Source: Ancylobacter sp. IITR112 (GTDB lineage Bacteria; Pseudomonadota; Alphaproteobacteria; Rhizobiales; Xanthobacteraceae). From it: 64,000 nt of DNA. The number at the start of each line of letters is the position of its first letter. The stretch's first letter is position 1. The notes beneath the pieces are model-generated. The model ran no database searches. It saw only the letters and a program-made list of their open reading frames with translations, and had not been told where the DNA came from. Where the stretch lies: positions 434,001 to 498,000 of the forward strand of contig NZ_JBGCUS010000001.1 in NCBI RefSeq assembly GCF_041415945.1. Reading direction: 5' to 3'. The position numbers and the translations under genes were made by a program. This document shows positions 33,916-42,760 of the stretch, in pieces.

Positions 33916-36126
33916 ATGAAGTTCGAAAAGCCCGAAACCACAAACCCGATCGACCGGATGAAGGTGGTGGGGCAGCCGCTGGACCGGATCGAGGGCCCGC
34001 TGAAGACCACGGGCACGGCGCCCTATGCCTATGAGCGGCACGATGTGGTGGCCGATCCCGCCTATGGCTATGTGATCGGCGCCACCATCGCCAAGGGCCG
34101 CCTAAAGGCGATGGACCTGTCCGCCGCAGAGCGCGCGCCGGGGGTGCTCGCCATCGTCACGGCGGAGAATGCCGGGCCTCTGGACAAGGGCAATTACAAC
34201 ACCGCGCCTCTGCTCGGCGGTCCGCTTATTCAGCATTACCATCAGGCGGTGGCGCTCGTGGTGGCGGAGAGCTTCGAGCAGGCCCGCGCCGCTGCCGCCC
34301 TGGTGCGCGTCGACTATCTGGCGGAGCCAGGGAATTATGATCTTGAGGCAGCGAAGGGAGCGGCTTTCCCGCCAGAGGCCAACGGGCTGACTGGGCCCAT
34401 CGACACCCATGTCGGCGATTTCGCGGCTGCTTTCGCGGCCGCTCCGGTGACACTGGACAGGACTTACACCACGCCGGACCAGTCACACGCGATGATGGAG
34501 CCGCACGCGACGCTCGCGTGCTGGGAAGGTGAACGGCTTACGGTATGGACCTCCAACCAGATGATCGCCTGGTCGCGGGGGGATCTTGCCAGAACGCTGC
34601 GTATGGACGCGGACAAGGTGCGTGTTGTCTCGCCCTATATTGGCGGGGGATTCGGTGCCAAGCTGTTCCTCAGGGCTGATGTGGTGCTGGCCGCGCTGGG
34701 GGCGCGGGCGGCGGGACGGCCGGTGAAGGTCGCGCTGCAGCGCCCGCTCATTGCAAATAACACGACGCACCGTCCGGCGACGATCCAGCGCATCCGGCTG
34801 GGCGCGCAGCGGGACGGAACCATAACGTCCATCGGCCATGAAAGCTGGTCCGGCGACCTTGAGGGCGGCGGGCCGGAGACCGCTGTCGGGCAAACGCGCC
34901 TGCTCTATGCCGGGGCCAACCGCATGACGGCGATGCGCCTGGCCGTGCTCGATCTGCCGGAGGGCAATGCCATGCGCGCGCCGGGCGAGGCGCCGGGCAT
35001 GATGGCGCTGGAAATGGCGATGGACGAAATGGCCGAAAAGCTCGGCATGGACCCGGTGGACTTCCGCATTCGCAACGACACCCAGGTCGATCCGGAACAT
35101 CCCGAGCGACCGTTCTCGGCGCGGCCTTTGGCCGAATGCCTGCGCCTCGGGGCTGAGCGCTTCGGGTGGAACGCTCGTCCCTCCCGGCCGGGCATGCGTC
35201 GGGACGGGCGCTGGCTTGTCGGCATGGGCATGGCGGCTGCTTTCCGCAACAATCTGCTGACGAAGTCTGGTGCCCGCGTTAGGTTGTCCGCGCAAGGCCG
35301 GGTGACAGTCGAAACCGACATGACCGATATCGGCACTGGCAGCTACACCATCATCGCGCAGACAGCCGCGGAGATGATGGGTGTGCCGGTGGAGGCGGTT
35401 ACGGCGAAGCTCGGCGATTCCGATTACCCCGTCTCGGCCGGCTCGGGTGGCCAGTTCGGCGCCAATAATGCGACCTCCGGTGTCTATGCCGCCTGCGTCA
35501 AGCTGCGGGAGGAGGTGGCGCGCCGCCTCGGCTTCAATTCGGGCGAAGCCAGCTTCGTGGACGGCGAGGTGCGCGCGGGCAACCGCAGCGCGAGGCTCGG
35601 TTACGCGGCTGCGGAGGGCGATCTCACCGCCGAGGACGCGATTGAATATGGTGACCTCGATCAGACCTATCAGCAATCCACCTTTGGCGCGCATTTCGTC
35701 GAGGTGGCGGTCGACGGCGCAACTGGCGAAACGCGCCTGCGGCGCATGTTGGCGGTCTGTGCCGCCGGCCGCATTCTCAACCCGAAGTCCGCGCGCAGCC
35801 AGGTGATCGGAGCCATGACAATGGGGGCGGGGGCGGCGCTGATGGAAGAACTCGCCGTCGATAAGAGGCGTGGCTTTTTCGTCAATCACGACCTCGCCGG
35901 TTATGAGGTGCCGGTCCATGCCGACATCCCGCATCAGGAGGTCATTTTCCTCGACGAAGCGGATCCGATTTCCTCGCCGATGAAGGCGAAGGGGATCGGC
36001 GAGCTCGGCATCTGCGGCGTCGGCGCTGCGGTGGCGAATGCCATCTATAACGCCACCGGCGTGCGCGTGCGCGACTACCCCATCACCCTCGATAAGCATC
36101 TCGACCGTCTGCCGGAGGTGGCCTGA
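33916..36126 (+). CDS. paoC: Aldehyde oxidoreductase, molybdenum-cofactor subunit (PaoC type)
   Basis: A 736-residue catalytic subunit. It begins with the xanthine-oxidase small domain (DRIEGPLKTTGTAPYAYE) and contains DRTYTTPDQSHAMMEPHATLACW, TSNQMIAWSRGDLARTL, VRVVSPYIGGGFGAKLF, MRAPGEAPGMMALEMAMDEMA, and the C-terminal KAKGIGELGICGVGAAVANAIYNATG with the catalytic Glu of the GxGE-type motif. It oxidises aldehydes to acids in the periplasm, a detoxification role in E. coli. The molybdopterin cytosine dinucleotide chaperone PaoD (XdhC-like) is not encoded within the window. Confidence 0.93.
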   Translation: MKFEKPETTNPIDRMKVVGQPLDRIEGPLKTTGTAPYAYERHDVVADPAYGYVIGATIAKGRLKAMDLSAAERAPGVLAIVTAENAGPLDKGNYNTAPLLGGPLIQHYHQAVALVVAESFEQARAAAALVRVDYLAEPGNYDLEAAKGAAFPPEANGLTGPIDTHVGDFAAAFAAAPVTLDRTYTTPDQSHAMMEPHATLACWEGERLTVWTSNQMIAWSRGDLARTLRMDADKVRVVSPYIGGGFGAKLFLRADVVLAALGARAAGRPVKVALQRPLIANNTTHRPATIQRIRLGAQRDGTITSIGHESWSGDLEGGGPETAVGQTRLLYAGANRMTAMRLAVLDLPEGNAMRAPGEAPGMMALEMAMDEMAEKLGMDPVDFRIRNDTQVDPEHPERPFSARPLAECLRLGAERFGWNARPSRPGMRRDGRWLVGMGMAAAFRNNLLTKSGARVRLSAQGRVTVETDMTDIGTGSYTIIAQTAAEMMGVPVEAVTAKLGDSDYPVSAGSGGQFGANNATSGVYAACVKLREEVARRLGFNSGEASFVDGEVRAGNRSARLGYAAAEGDLTAEDAIEYGDLDQTYQQSTFGAHFVEVAVDGATGETRLRRMLAVCAAGRILNPKSARSQVIGAMTMGAGAALMEELAVDKRRGFFVNHDLAGYEVPVHADIPHQEVIFLDEADPISSPMKAKGIGELGICGVGAAVANAIYNATGVRVRDYPITLDKHLDRLPEVA

Positions 36127-36269
36127 AAAACCGCCACTCCAGGCAAACTGTGGACGAGCGTGCAGACCGCTCCTGTGGCTCCTTCTGCGCGGCGGCGATG
36201 AGTGTCGGCGCCGCTCCCACCCTATAGGATGACAGGATCGGCGAGTCGTCCGGGGGTGAGAAGCGGAGA

Positions 36270-37211
36270 ATGAGCGTGAGCGGTGATGCCCTGGTCTTCT
36301 ACAGTTCGGTGGACAATGCGCAGGCGTGGCGGTCGGCGCTTATCGCCGAACTGCCCGATCTCGATGTACGGATCGAGCCTGACGTGGGCAATCCCGCCGA
36401 TATCCGCTATGCGCTGTGCTGGACCCCGCCCGCCGGTTTCTTCGCCCGTTTTCCCAATCTTCAACTCGTGGTCAATCTCGGTGCGGGCGTCGACTCGTTG
36501 ATGCAGCGCGACGATCTGGTGCCGGTGAAGTTCGCCCGCCTCAATGACCCCGGGATGGAGGCGATGATGGCGAGCTACGTCATCTTTGCCGTCACACGTT
36601 ATGCCCGCGATATACCGGCCTTCGAGCGTGCAACGCGGCGGGGTGAGTGGCACTATATCCATCCCCGTCCGCTGTTCGAGATCAAGGTCGGCGTGTTGGG
36701 GCTGGGTGAACTCGGCGCTGCGGCGGCAAAGGCGCTGGCGGCGATGGGCTACGCCGTGTGGGGCTGGTCGCGGAGCCCCAAGGAGATTCCCGGCGTCACC
36801 GCACGGACAGGCCGCGAGGGGCTTGAGCGCGTTCTGGCCGAGAGCGACATTGTGGTGTGCCTGGTGCCGCTGACGCCGCAAACCCATCACCTGCTCGGCG
36901 CCGCCGAACTCGCGCTGATGCCGCGAGGCGCGAAGCTGGTGAATGTGTCGCGTGGTGCTCTGGTCGATGAGGCGGCCCTTGTGGAGGCGCTTCGCTCGGG
37001 CCATCTTGCCGAGGCGACACTTGACGTGTTCGAGACCGAGCCGCTTCCCAAGGAGCACCCGCTCTGGAGTCTCGACAATGTGCTGATAACGCCCCATGTG
37101 GCGAGCATCACCGTGCCGGAGCTTGCGGCGCGCGACGTTGCAGAGAGTATTCGGCGCGTTCGCCAGGGCCTGCCGCCGCTGCACGAAGTGGACCCGCGGC
37201 GGGGGTATTGA
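36270..37211 (+). CDS. Glyoxylate/hydroxypyruvate reductase A-like 2-hydroxyacid dehydrogenase
   Basis: A 313-residue NAD(P)-dependent enzyme of the D-isomer 2-hydroxyacid dehydrogenase family. The nucleotide fold begins VGVLGLGELGAAAAKALAAMGY with GWSRSPKEIPGV; catalytic residues lie in LVNVSRGALVDEAAL (Arg), VFETEPLPKEHPLW (Glu) and LITPHVASIT (His). The first part (LVFYSSVDNAQAWRSALIAELP) resembles GhrA (YcdW) of enterobacteria. It reduces glyoxylate or hydroxypyruvate. It stands alone after paoABC with a gap of about 140 bases, so a functional link is not established. ATG 36270 follows a GGAGA site. Confidence 0.87.
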   Translation: MSVSGDALVFYSSVDNAQAWRSALIAELPDLDVRIEPDVGNPADIRYALCWTPPAGFFARFPNLQLVVNLGAGVDSLMQRDDLVPVKFARLNDPGMEAMMASYVIFAVTRYARDIPAFERATRRGEWHYIHPRPLFEIKVGVLGLGELGAAAAKALAAMGYAVWGWSRSPKEIPGVTARTGREGLERVLAESDIVVCLVPLTPQTHHLLGAAELALMPRGAKLVNVSRGALVDEAALVEALRSGHLAEATLDVFETEPLPKEHPLWSLDNVLITPHVASITVPELAARDVAESIRRVRQGLPPLHEVDPRRGY

Positions 37212-37272
37212 CGGGGGTCATGGCGCGAATGGCTTGCGGGCAGAGGTATCGGACCGATCGAAGGGCGCGGAC

Positions 37273-37428
37273 ATGATGGGTACGGTTTCAGTGCGGGTTG
37301 GCGCATGGAGATGGGGGCTCGGGATCGCCGCCGTCCTCGCCCTCGGTGCGGCGATCGGCCTGTGGGCGCGCCACGGTGCGGCCGTTTTCTTCGAGATGCT
37401 CGCGGCTGGTCTCGCTTATTGTTTCTGA
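37273..37428 (+). CDS. Small membrane protein, 51 residues
   Basis: Begins MMGTVSVRVGAWRWGLGIAA (or from the second ATG at 37276), then VLALGAAIGLWARHGAAVFF and the tail EMLAAGLAYCF. One membrane segment of about 20 residues spans 14-35; the terminal Cys-Phe may face the membrane. It precedes the SCO gene by about 60 bases in the same direction and may be co-transcribed. An open frame continues upstream to 37096 inside the GhrA gene and is not credible. I do not recognise a named family. Confidence rests on composition and position only. Confidence 0.45.
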   Translation: MMGTVSVRVGAWRWGLGIAAVLALGAAIGLWARHGAAVFFEMLAAGLAYCF

Positions 37429-37487
37429 CCGTTTGACCGATCCGTGGCGCCGGCCGGTGCGGCTGCGCCGAGTTGTGCTGTGGTGCC

Positions 37488-38078
37488 ATGTCCCATCGTC
37501 GTATCGTCCTGCTGCTGGCTGCCTTTGTTGTCGGCGCCGTTGTCATCGTTGCCAGTGCGTTGGCTTTGCTGCCCTCCGGCAAGGGCCCGGTCTCGAACGA
37601 GGTGTCGATCGGCGGTCCCTTTCAACTCGTTGACCAGAACGGGAATGCGGTGACGCAGGAGAGCTATCTCGGCAGACCGACATTGGTGTTCTTCGGCTTC
37701 ACCCACTGCCCGGATATTTGCCCGACCGCGCTGTTCGAGATGTCGCAGCTCTTCGAGGCGCTAGGGCCGGATGCGGACAAGGCGACGGGTCTGTTCATCA
37801 CCGTCGATCCCGAACGCGACACGCCTGCGGTGATGAAGGACTATCTCGGCAGCTTCCACCCGAGCATTCAGGGGTTGAGCGGTACCCCGGAGCAGATCGC
37901 TGCGGTGACCCGCGCCTATCGCGCCTATGCCAAGAAGGTGCCGACGCAGGATGGCGACTACACCATGGACCACACGGCCATTGTCTATCTCATGGACAAG
38001 GAGGGCCGCTTCGTCGCCCCGTTCAACCTGAAGCAGCCGCCAGCGGACGCCGCGGCCGAGTTGCGCCGTTACTTCTAA
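37488..38078 (+). CDS. SCO1/SenC family copper chaperone
   Basis: A 196-residue membrane-anchored periplasmic protein. One N-terminal helix (IVLLLAAFVVGAVVIVASALALL) precedes a thioredoxin-fold domain with the copper-binding FTHCPDICPT (CxxxC) and the His in TMDHTAIVYLMDKEG. SCO proteins insert copper into the CuA site of cytochrome oxidase; the coxB gene is about 20 kb away in this window. ATG 37488 is preferred to a start five codons upstream. Its 3' end overlaps the convergent glycosyltransferase gene by 56 bases, a long overlap. Confidence 0.92.
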   Translation: MSHRRIVLLLAAFVVGAVVIVASALALLPSGKGPVSNEVSIGGPFQLVDQNGNAVTQESYLGRPTLVFFGFTHCPDICPTALFEMSQLFEALGPDADKATGLFITVDPERDTPAVMKDYLGSFHPSIQGLSGTPEQIAAVTRAYRAYAKKVPTQDGDYTMDHTAIVYLMDKEGRFVAPFNLKQPPADAAAELRRYF

Positions 38079-39966
38079 GCCGTACGGTCGGCCGCAATCC
38101 CTGCCGCCGGCGTGAGGTGCGCGCAAGGCCGTGCTCGGTCTTCTCCCAATGTGAAGGGGCGATGGCGAGCGTTATCAGCGCCCGCCAGGCGGCGGCTGAC
38201 ATCATGAGCCAGTAAACCGGCATCAACAGCGCGACCTGGGCGGCGCCAGCAATGCGCCGCCGACGCATGCCCAGAAATGTTGACAGGACGGTGCCCATCA
38301 GTCCCGCCAGCAGCACGCCGAACCATACGGCGTCGAGCAATGTCGACATCGCGGAGGGGTGAGGCACCGGCGCGAGGAAAAGTCCCAGCACGAGTGAGGC
38401 GAACAGCACAGGGTGGAGCAGTGCGGCCGCAGTACCGCTCCCGAGCAGAAACAGCAGCGTCAGCGTCCCCGGCCAGCCGGCGCTGCGTACCATGTGTAGC
38501 GGCCGGCGCGCATGCACCAGCAGCGTCTGCATCCATCCCTTGTACCAGCGCGTGCGCTGACGCATCCAGGCCCCAAGCCGGCGCGGCGCCTCCTCGTCGG
38601 TCGTGCAGGTGATGACCTGTGTACTCCAGCCCGCCCGGGCGAGGCGCACGCCGAGATCCGCGTCCTCGGTCACGTTGAAAGGATCCCAGCCGCTCACCTC
38701 GTCAAGGGCGTCACGGCGGAAATGGTTTGACGTGCCTCCAAGCGGCAGCGGCAGCCTGCAAAGGCCGAGCATGGGCAGTACGACATCGAAATAGGCCGCA
38801 TATTCGGCGGCGAACTGCCGAGGGATCCAGCCATCGGCGAGATTGTCGATAACGAGATGGGCCTGAACGCAACCGAGGCGTTCATTGCCCTGGCGCCCGA
38901 GGGTGGTGCACACCCGCCGCAACTGCAAGGGGTCGGGCATGTCCTCGGCATCATAAATGCCGATCACCGTACCGCGTGCGAAAGGCAGGGCGACGTTCAA
39001 CGCCTTCGGCTTGGTGCGCGGCCCTATGCCGGGCGCGATAATGACCTCGAAGCCGGGGCGGCGAGCATGGAGCTTTAGTGCCGTCGCGGTTGCCTCGTCG
39101 TCGTGTTCGATGACGAGGAGGATCTGTAGTTTTTCGCGGGGATAGTCGATGGCCTCCAGCGCATCGACTAACTGGGGCACAACGCGCGCTTCGCGGTAGA
39201 GCGGAACGATCAGGCTGTAATAGGGCAGGGACCTGTCGTCACGCGCCGGGCGCGGCGGGGGTTGCGGCGGGATGGTGCAGGCTGCCAGCTTCAAGGTCGC
39301 CGCACCGACGAGTATCAATGCCACCAAGCCCGGCAGGGCCCAGGCCCCGATGAAGGAGGTTGCGGTTGCGGTGAGGAAGAGCGCGGCCAGCGCTACGGCG
39401 AAGAGGCCGAACAGGTAGCGCGACACGGTGAGCGTCCCTGCCGAGAGATGCGGCTGCCGGTCGCGTAAACCATAGGCGGCGTAACCGCCCAGTTGCCGTA
39501 TATAGCGCAAGCGCAGGAAGCCGGACAGGCGCTCCGGTGTCGTCAGTTGTGTCCGTGCGCGCAACTCCGGCCGTTCCGCGAGTTGCGCCGCCAGCCGGCG
39601 CAGCCGTAGGCCGCGTGCCGCGATCACAAGCCGGCCGTCAGCCGTGCGCAGGATGCCGCTCCGCAATGCGGCGGATATATCGGACGCCGTGAGCTTCGGA
39701 GCGGCGCTGAAAACCGTCGGATCGAGGGGTTCGAATGCGATGCCCAATTCGCGCGCCGCGGCTTGAGCAAGCGCATCGGAGGAGGCGTGGCCCATGGCCA
39801 GTAAGGTCTCATCGAGACCGGTTCCGAGCCGGTCGGCTCGCCGTCGGGCATAATGCAGGACGGCCGGGTCCAGCGTCCGGGCGAGGCCCGCCGCCTCCAC
39901 CGGAATGCCGGCTGCGTCGAGAGCCTCCAGCGGGCCCCACGAGCGCCAGCGCACCACCTGCGTCAT
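38023..39966 (-). CDS. GT2 glycosyltransferase with N-terminal GspE-N-like domain
   Basis: A 647-residue membrane protein. Residues about 1-150 (LARTLDPAVLHYARRRADRL, AQAAARELGIAFEPLDPTVF, RSGILRTADGRLVIAARGL) resemble the regulatory N-terminal domain of type II secretion ATPase GspE. Two helices follow, then a family 2 catalytic domain with YYSLIVPLYREARVVPQLVD, VIGIYDAEDMPDP (DxD-like), FNVTEDADLGVRL (ED) and MRQRTRWYKGWMQ (QxxRW-like), then C-terminal helices. This is the processive, membrane-embedded cellulose-synthase-like plan. The N-terminal domain suggests control by a bound ligand or protein partner. Its polymer is unknown. Convergent with the SCO gene. Confidence 0.85.
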   Translation of the reverse strand: MTQVVRWRSWGPLEALDAAGIPVEAAGLARTLDPAVLHYARRRADRLGTGLDETLLAMGHASSDALAQAAARELGIAFEPLDPTVFSAAPKLTASDISAALRSGILRTADGRLVIAARGLRLRRLAAQLAERPELRARTQLTTPERLSGFLRLRYIRQLGGYAAYGLRDRQPHLSAGTLTVSRYLFGLFAVALAALFLTATATSFIGAWALPGLVALILVGAATLKLAACTIPPQPPPRPARDDRSLPYYSLIVPLYREARVVPQLVDALEAIDYPREKLQILLVIEHDDEATATALKLHARRPGFEVIIAPGIGPRTKPKALNVALPFARGTVIGIYDAEDMPDPLQLRRVCTTLGRQGNERLGCVQAHLVIDNLADGWIPRQFAAEYAAYFDVVLPMLGLCRLPLPLGGTSNHFRRDALDEVSGWDPFNVTEDADLGVRLARAGWSTQVITCTTDEEAPRRLGAWMRQRTRWYKGWMQTLLVHARRPLHMVRSAGWPGTLTLLFLLGSGTAAALLHPVLFASLVLGLFLAPVPHPSAMSTLLDAVWFGVLLAGLMGTVLSTFLGMRRRRIAGAAQVALLMPVYWLMMSAAAWRALITLAIAPSHWEKTEHGLARTSRRRQGLRPTVRLRSNGATRPRRPLAAASG

Positions 39967-40048
39967 CGGGCGGCCCTCGCCTAGCGAACACCAAAACGGT
40001 AGAACATCGCGGTGGCGCGGCAGCCGCCTAATCCAGCGCGAGGACAGT

Positions 40049-40954
40049 GTGCGGTATCTTTATCCGGTAGTTAAGTCCGGTTCCATGACAGCGCTTCTAT
40101 TGGCGGCTATGCTCTCCGTCGTAATGTCCGGCGATGTGGTCTCGGCGCAACAGCGGGACGTATCGGCGGTGGCGCCCCCCTCCGACCCGGTGGTGGTTCC
40201 CGGCTTCTGGGACCCTAAGCGGCGGCCCGAGCGGCCGGACGTGACCCGCCTGCCGGTGCAGATACGGTTTGTCACCACTGAGGACTATCCGCCCTTCAGC
40301 TTCCGCGGCGAGGATGGGCGTCCGACCGGGTTCAATGTCGACATCGCCCGCGCGATCTGCACCGAACTCGCCATTCGCTGCACCTTGGAAATCCTTCCCT
40401 TCGATGAGTTGGTCGAGGCTCTGGAGAGCGGCAAGGCCGATGCAGCGATCGCCGGGATCGCCATTTCTGCCGCCAGCCGGGAGAGGAGCGATTTCTCCGA
40501 CCGCTATTTCCGCTCGCCGGCGCGGTTCGTCGCCCGCCGGGGCGACGGCGAGTTGAAAGTGACACCGAATGCGCTCGCTTCCAAATCTGTCGGTGTGGTC
40601 GGCGACACCGCGCACGAAGCCTATCTGCGCGACTTCTTCAATGAGATCGCCATTCGTCGCTTTGCCGATGCCGACATGGCCCGTGCCGCGCTGCAGAAGG
40701 GTGAGGTCGACCTTCTCTTCGGCGACGGTGTGCAACTCGCCCTGTGGCTCAACGGCACGGCCTCCGCCGGCTGCTGTGTCTTCGTCGGCGGCCCCTTCAC
40801 CGAGAGCCTTTATTTCGGCGAAGGGATGGGCATCGCGGTCAAGCGCGGCAACGACCCATTGCGTCAGTCGCTGAACTATGCGCTGGCCCAACTCTGGGAG
40901 GAAGGGGTCTATACCGACCTCTATCTGCGCTGGTTCCCGATCAGCGTTTATTGA
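40049..40954 (+). CDS. Amino-acid-type periplasmic binding protein (SBP family 3)
   Basis: A 301-residue exported protein. A signal peptide runs from GTG 40049 (MRYLYPVVKSGSMTALLLAA, then MLSVVMSGDVVSAQQ). The mature part has RFVTTEDYPPFSFRGEDGRPTGFNVDIARAICTELAIRC, then IAGIAISAASRERSDFSDRYFRSPARFVA and RGNDPLRQSLNYALAQLWEEGVYTDLYLRWFP, the standard type 3 fold that binds polar amino acids. No permease or ATPase genes adjoin it, so it either serves a remote transporter or is a sensor. GAGG lies five bases before GTG 40049; the longer open frame upstream lacks a comparable site. Confidence 0.85.
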   Translation: MRYLYPVVKSGSMTALLLAAMLSVVMSGDVVSAQQRDVSAVAPPSDPVVVPGFWDPKRRPERPDVTRLPVQIRFVTTEDYPPFSFRGEDGRPTGFNVDIARAICTELAIRCTLEILPFDELVEALESGKADAAIAGIAISAASRERSDFSDRYFRSPARFVARRGDGELKVTPNALASKSVGVVGDTAHEAYLRDFFNEIAIRRFADADMARAALQKGEVDLLFGDGVQLALWLNGTASAGCCVFVGGPFTESLYFGEGMGIAVKRGNDPLRQSLNYALAQLWEEGVYTDLYLRWFPISVY

Positions 40955-40989
40955 CGCGGGCTTCCGCACTACCTAGAGCATCTGCCCGG

Positions 40990-41010
40990 AGGCGGCGTGG
41001 CCGCCTTTGA
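40990..41010 (+). terminator. Short hairpin, possible terminator of the binding-protein gene
   Basis: AGGCGGC (40990-40996), GTG loop, GCCGCCT (41000-41006), followed only by a brief T-run (TTGACGTTT). It is strong in stem and weak in tail, so termination may be inefficient. Confidence 0.4.
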
Positions 41011-41044
41011 CGTTTCAGTGAAGCAAAGCCCAGGAGGGCCTATC

Positions 41045-42703
41045 ATGACGGCGACCGCTCCGGTCGAAGATTTTGCAGTCGAACTGCGCACGCTGGCGGA
41101 GACCGCTGGCGCCTGGCCGTTCGAGGAAGCCCGCAAGATCGTCGAGCGTCTGAAGCGGAAACCCAAAGACGAGGTTCTGTTCGAGACGGGCTACGGCCCG
41201 TCCGGCCTGCCGCATATCGGCACCTTTGGCGAGGTGGCGCGCACCACCATGGTGCGTCACGCCTTCCACGTGCTGACCGAGGGCAAGATTCCGACGCGTC
41301 TGCTCTGCTTCTCCGACGACATGGACGGCATGCGCAAGATTCCGGAGAACGTGCCGGATCCGGCGGCGTTGAAGCCTTATCTGCAGATGCCGCTGACCAA
41401 GGTGCCGAACCCGTTTGGCGGCGGCTATGAGAGCTTCGGCCACCACAACAATGCGATGCTGCGGCGTTTCCTCGACACGTTCGGCTTCGACTATGAATTC
41501 GCCAGCGCCACGGACTATTACTTCTCCGGCAAGCTCGACGCCGTGCTGCTGAAGGCGGCGGAGAAGTACGAGGCCATCATGGAAGTGATGCTGCCGACGC
41601 TGGGCGAGGAGCGGCAGGCGACCTATTCGCCCTTCCTGCCGATTTCGCCGGTTTCCGGCCGCGTGCTCTACGTGCCGCTCAAGGCCGTCGACGCCAAGGC
41701 CGGCACCATCACCTTCACGGACGAGGATGGGGTGGACAAGACCCTTCCCGTCACCGGCGGCCATGTGAAGCTGCAATGGAAGCCGGATTTCGGCGCCCGC
41801 TGGGCGGCGCTCGATGTCGATTTCGAGATGTTCGGCAAGGACCACCAGACCAATGCGCCGATCTATGACCGGATCAGCGAAATCCTTGGGGGCGTGGCGC
41901 CCGAGCACTTCGTCTATGAGCTGTTCCTTGACGAGAACGGCCAGAAGATCTCGAAGTCGAAGGGCAACGGCCTGACCATCGACGAATGGCTGACCTATGC
42001 GAGCCCGGAGAGTCTGGCGCTGTATATGTTCCAGTCGCCGCGCTCCGCCAAGAAGCTGCATTTCGACGTGATTCCGAAGGCGGTGGACGAGTATTTCAGC
42101 TTCCTCGCCCGCTATCCGACCCAGGACTGGAAGAACCGGCTCGGCAATCCTGTGTGGCACATCCATTCCGGCAACCCGCCGGTGGAGGAATTGCCGCTGA
42201 GCTTCGGCCTGATGCTCAAGCTCGCCTCGGCCTCCAATGCCGAGGACAAGGGCGTGCTCTGGCGCTTCATCGAGCGCTATGCGCCCGGCACGTCGCCGGA
42301 AACCCACCCGACTGTCGACCAACTGGCCGGCTATGCCGTGCGCTACTTCATCGACCGTGTGAAGCCGCACCGCAGCTATCGCCTGCCCGACGAGGTCGAG
42401 GCGCAGGCGCTGGCGCGGCTCGACGCGGCGCTGGCTGTGGTGGATGGCGAGGATCGCGACGCCATCCAGAACGCGGTCCTCGATGTCGGCCGAGCCGAGC
42501 CACGCTATCAGGACCACAAGCGCAAGAGCCCGAGCGGCGGGCCGGGCGTGACCTTCGCCTGGTTCAGCGCGCTCTACGAGCTTCTGCTCGGCGAGAAGGA
42601 AGGCCCGCGCTTTGGCGGCTTCGTCGCTGCCTACGGCATTCCCGAGACCCGCGCCCTGATCGCGCGGGCACTTTCCGGGGAACTCGCCAACGGCGCCGGC
42701 TGA
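41045..42703 (+). CDS. lysS: Lysyl-tRNA synthetase, class I
   Basis: A 552-residue class I enzyme, the type common in alphaproteobacteria and archaea. The HIGH-type motif is [12 protein letters not shown] near residue 50, and the KMSKS-type motif is KISKSKGNG near residue 301. A C-terminal helical domain follows. ATG 41045 has GGAGGG seven bases upstream; a longer open frame back to 40997 is not needed. It charges tRNA-Lys in the cytoplasm. The cupin gene starts 53 bases after its stop, behind an RNA hairpin, and may be co-transcribed with it. Confidence 0.95.
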   Translation: MTATAPVEDFAVELRTLAETAGAWPFEEARKIVERLKRKPKDEVLFETGYGPSGLPHIGTFGEVARTTMVRHAFHVLTEGKIPTRLLCFSDDMDGMRKIPENVPDPAALKPYLQMPLTKVPNPFGGGYESFGHHNNAMLRRFLDTFGFDYEFASATDYYFSGKLDAVLLKAAEKYEAIMEVMLPTLGEERQATYSPFLPISPVSGRVLYVPLKAVDAKAGTITFTDEDGVDKTLPVTGGHVKLQWKPDFGARWAALDVDFEMFGKDHQTNAPIYDRISEILGGVAPEHFVYELFLDENGQKISKSKGNGLTIDEWLTYASPESLALYMFQSPRSAKKLHFDVIPKAVDEYFSFLARYPTQDWKNRLGNPVWHIHSGNPPVEELPLSFGLMLKLASASNAEDKGVLWRFIERYAPGTSPETHPTVDQLAGYAVRYFIDRVKPHRSYRLPDEVEAQALARLDAALAVVDGEDRDAIQNAVLDVGRAEPRYQDHKRKSPSGGPGVTFAWFSALYELLLGEKEGPRFGGFVAAYGIPETRALIARALSGELANGAG

Positions 42704-42718
42704 CGCTTTTCCGATGCG

Positions 42719-42760
42719 CCATGGCGTCCTACTCTTCTCGGCTTGAGGAGGACGCCATGG
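42719..42760 (+). promoter_or_regulatory. RNA hairpin covering the start of the cupin gene
   Basis: A perfect 12-base inverted repeat: CCATGGCGTCCT (42719-42730) and AGGACGCCATGG (42749-42760). Inside it, CTC (42732-42734) and GAG (42745-42747) extend the stem after one mismatch. The right arm contains part of the ribosome binding site (GAGGAGGA, 42745-42752) and the ATG at 42757, so the folded form would hide both. A control by temperature, protein or translation of the upstream gene is plausible. Confidence 0.65.

Noticed and set aside
40990-41010. A riboswitch in the leader of the lysyl-tRNA synthetase gene
   Set aside because: The leader is short (about 90 bases) and holds only a simple hairpin that fits a weak terminator of the preceding gene; no conserved lysine riboswitch core was recognised.
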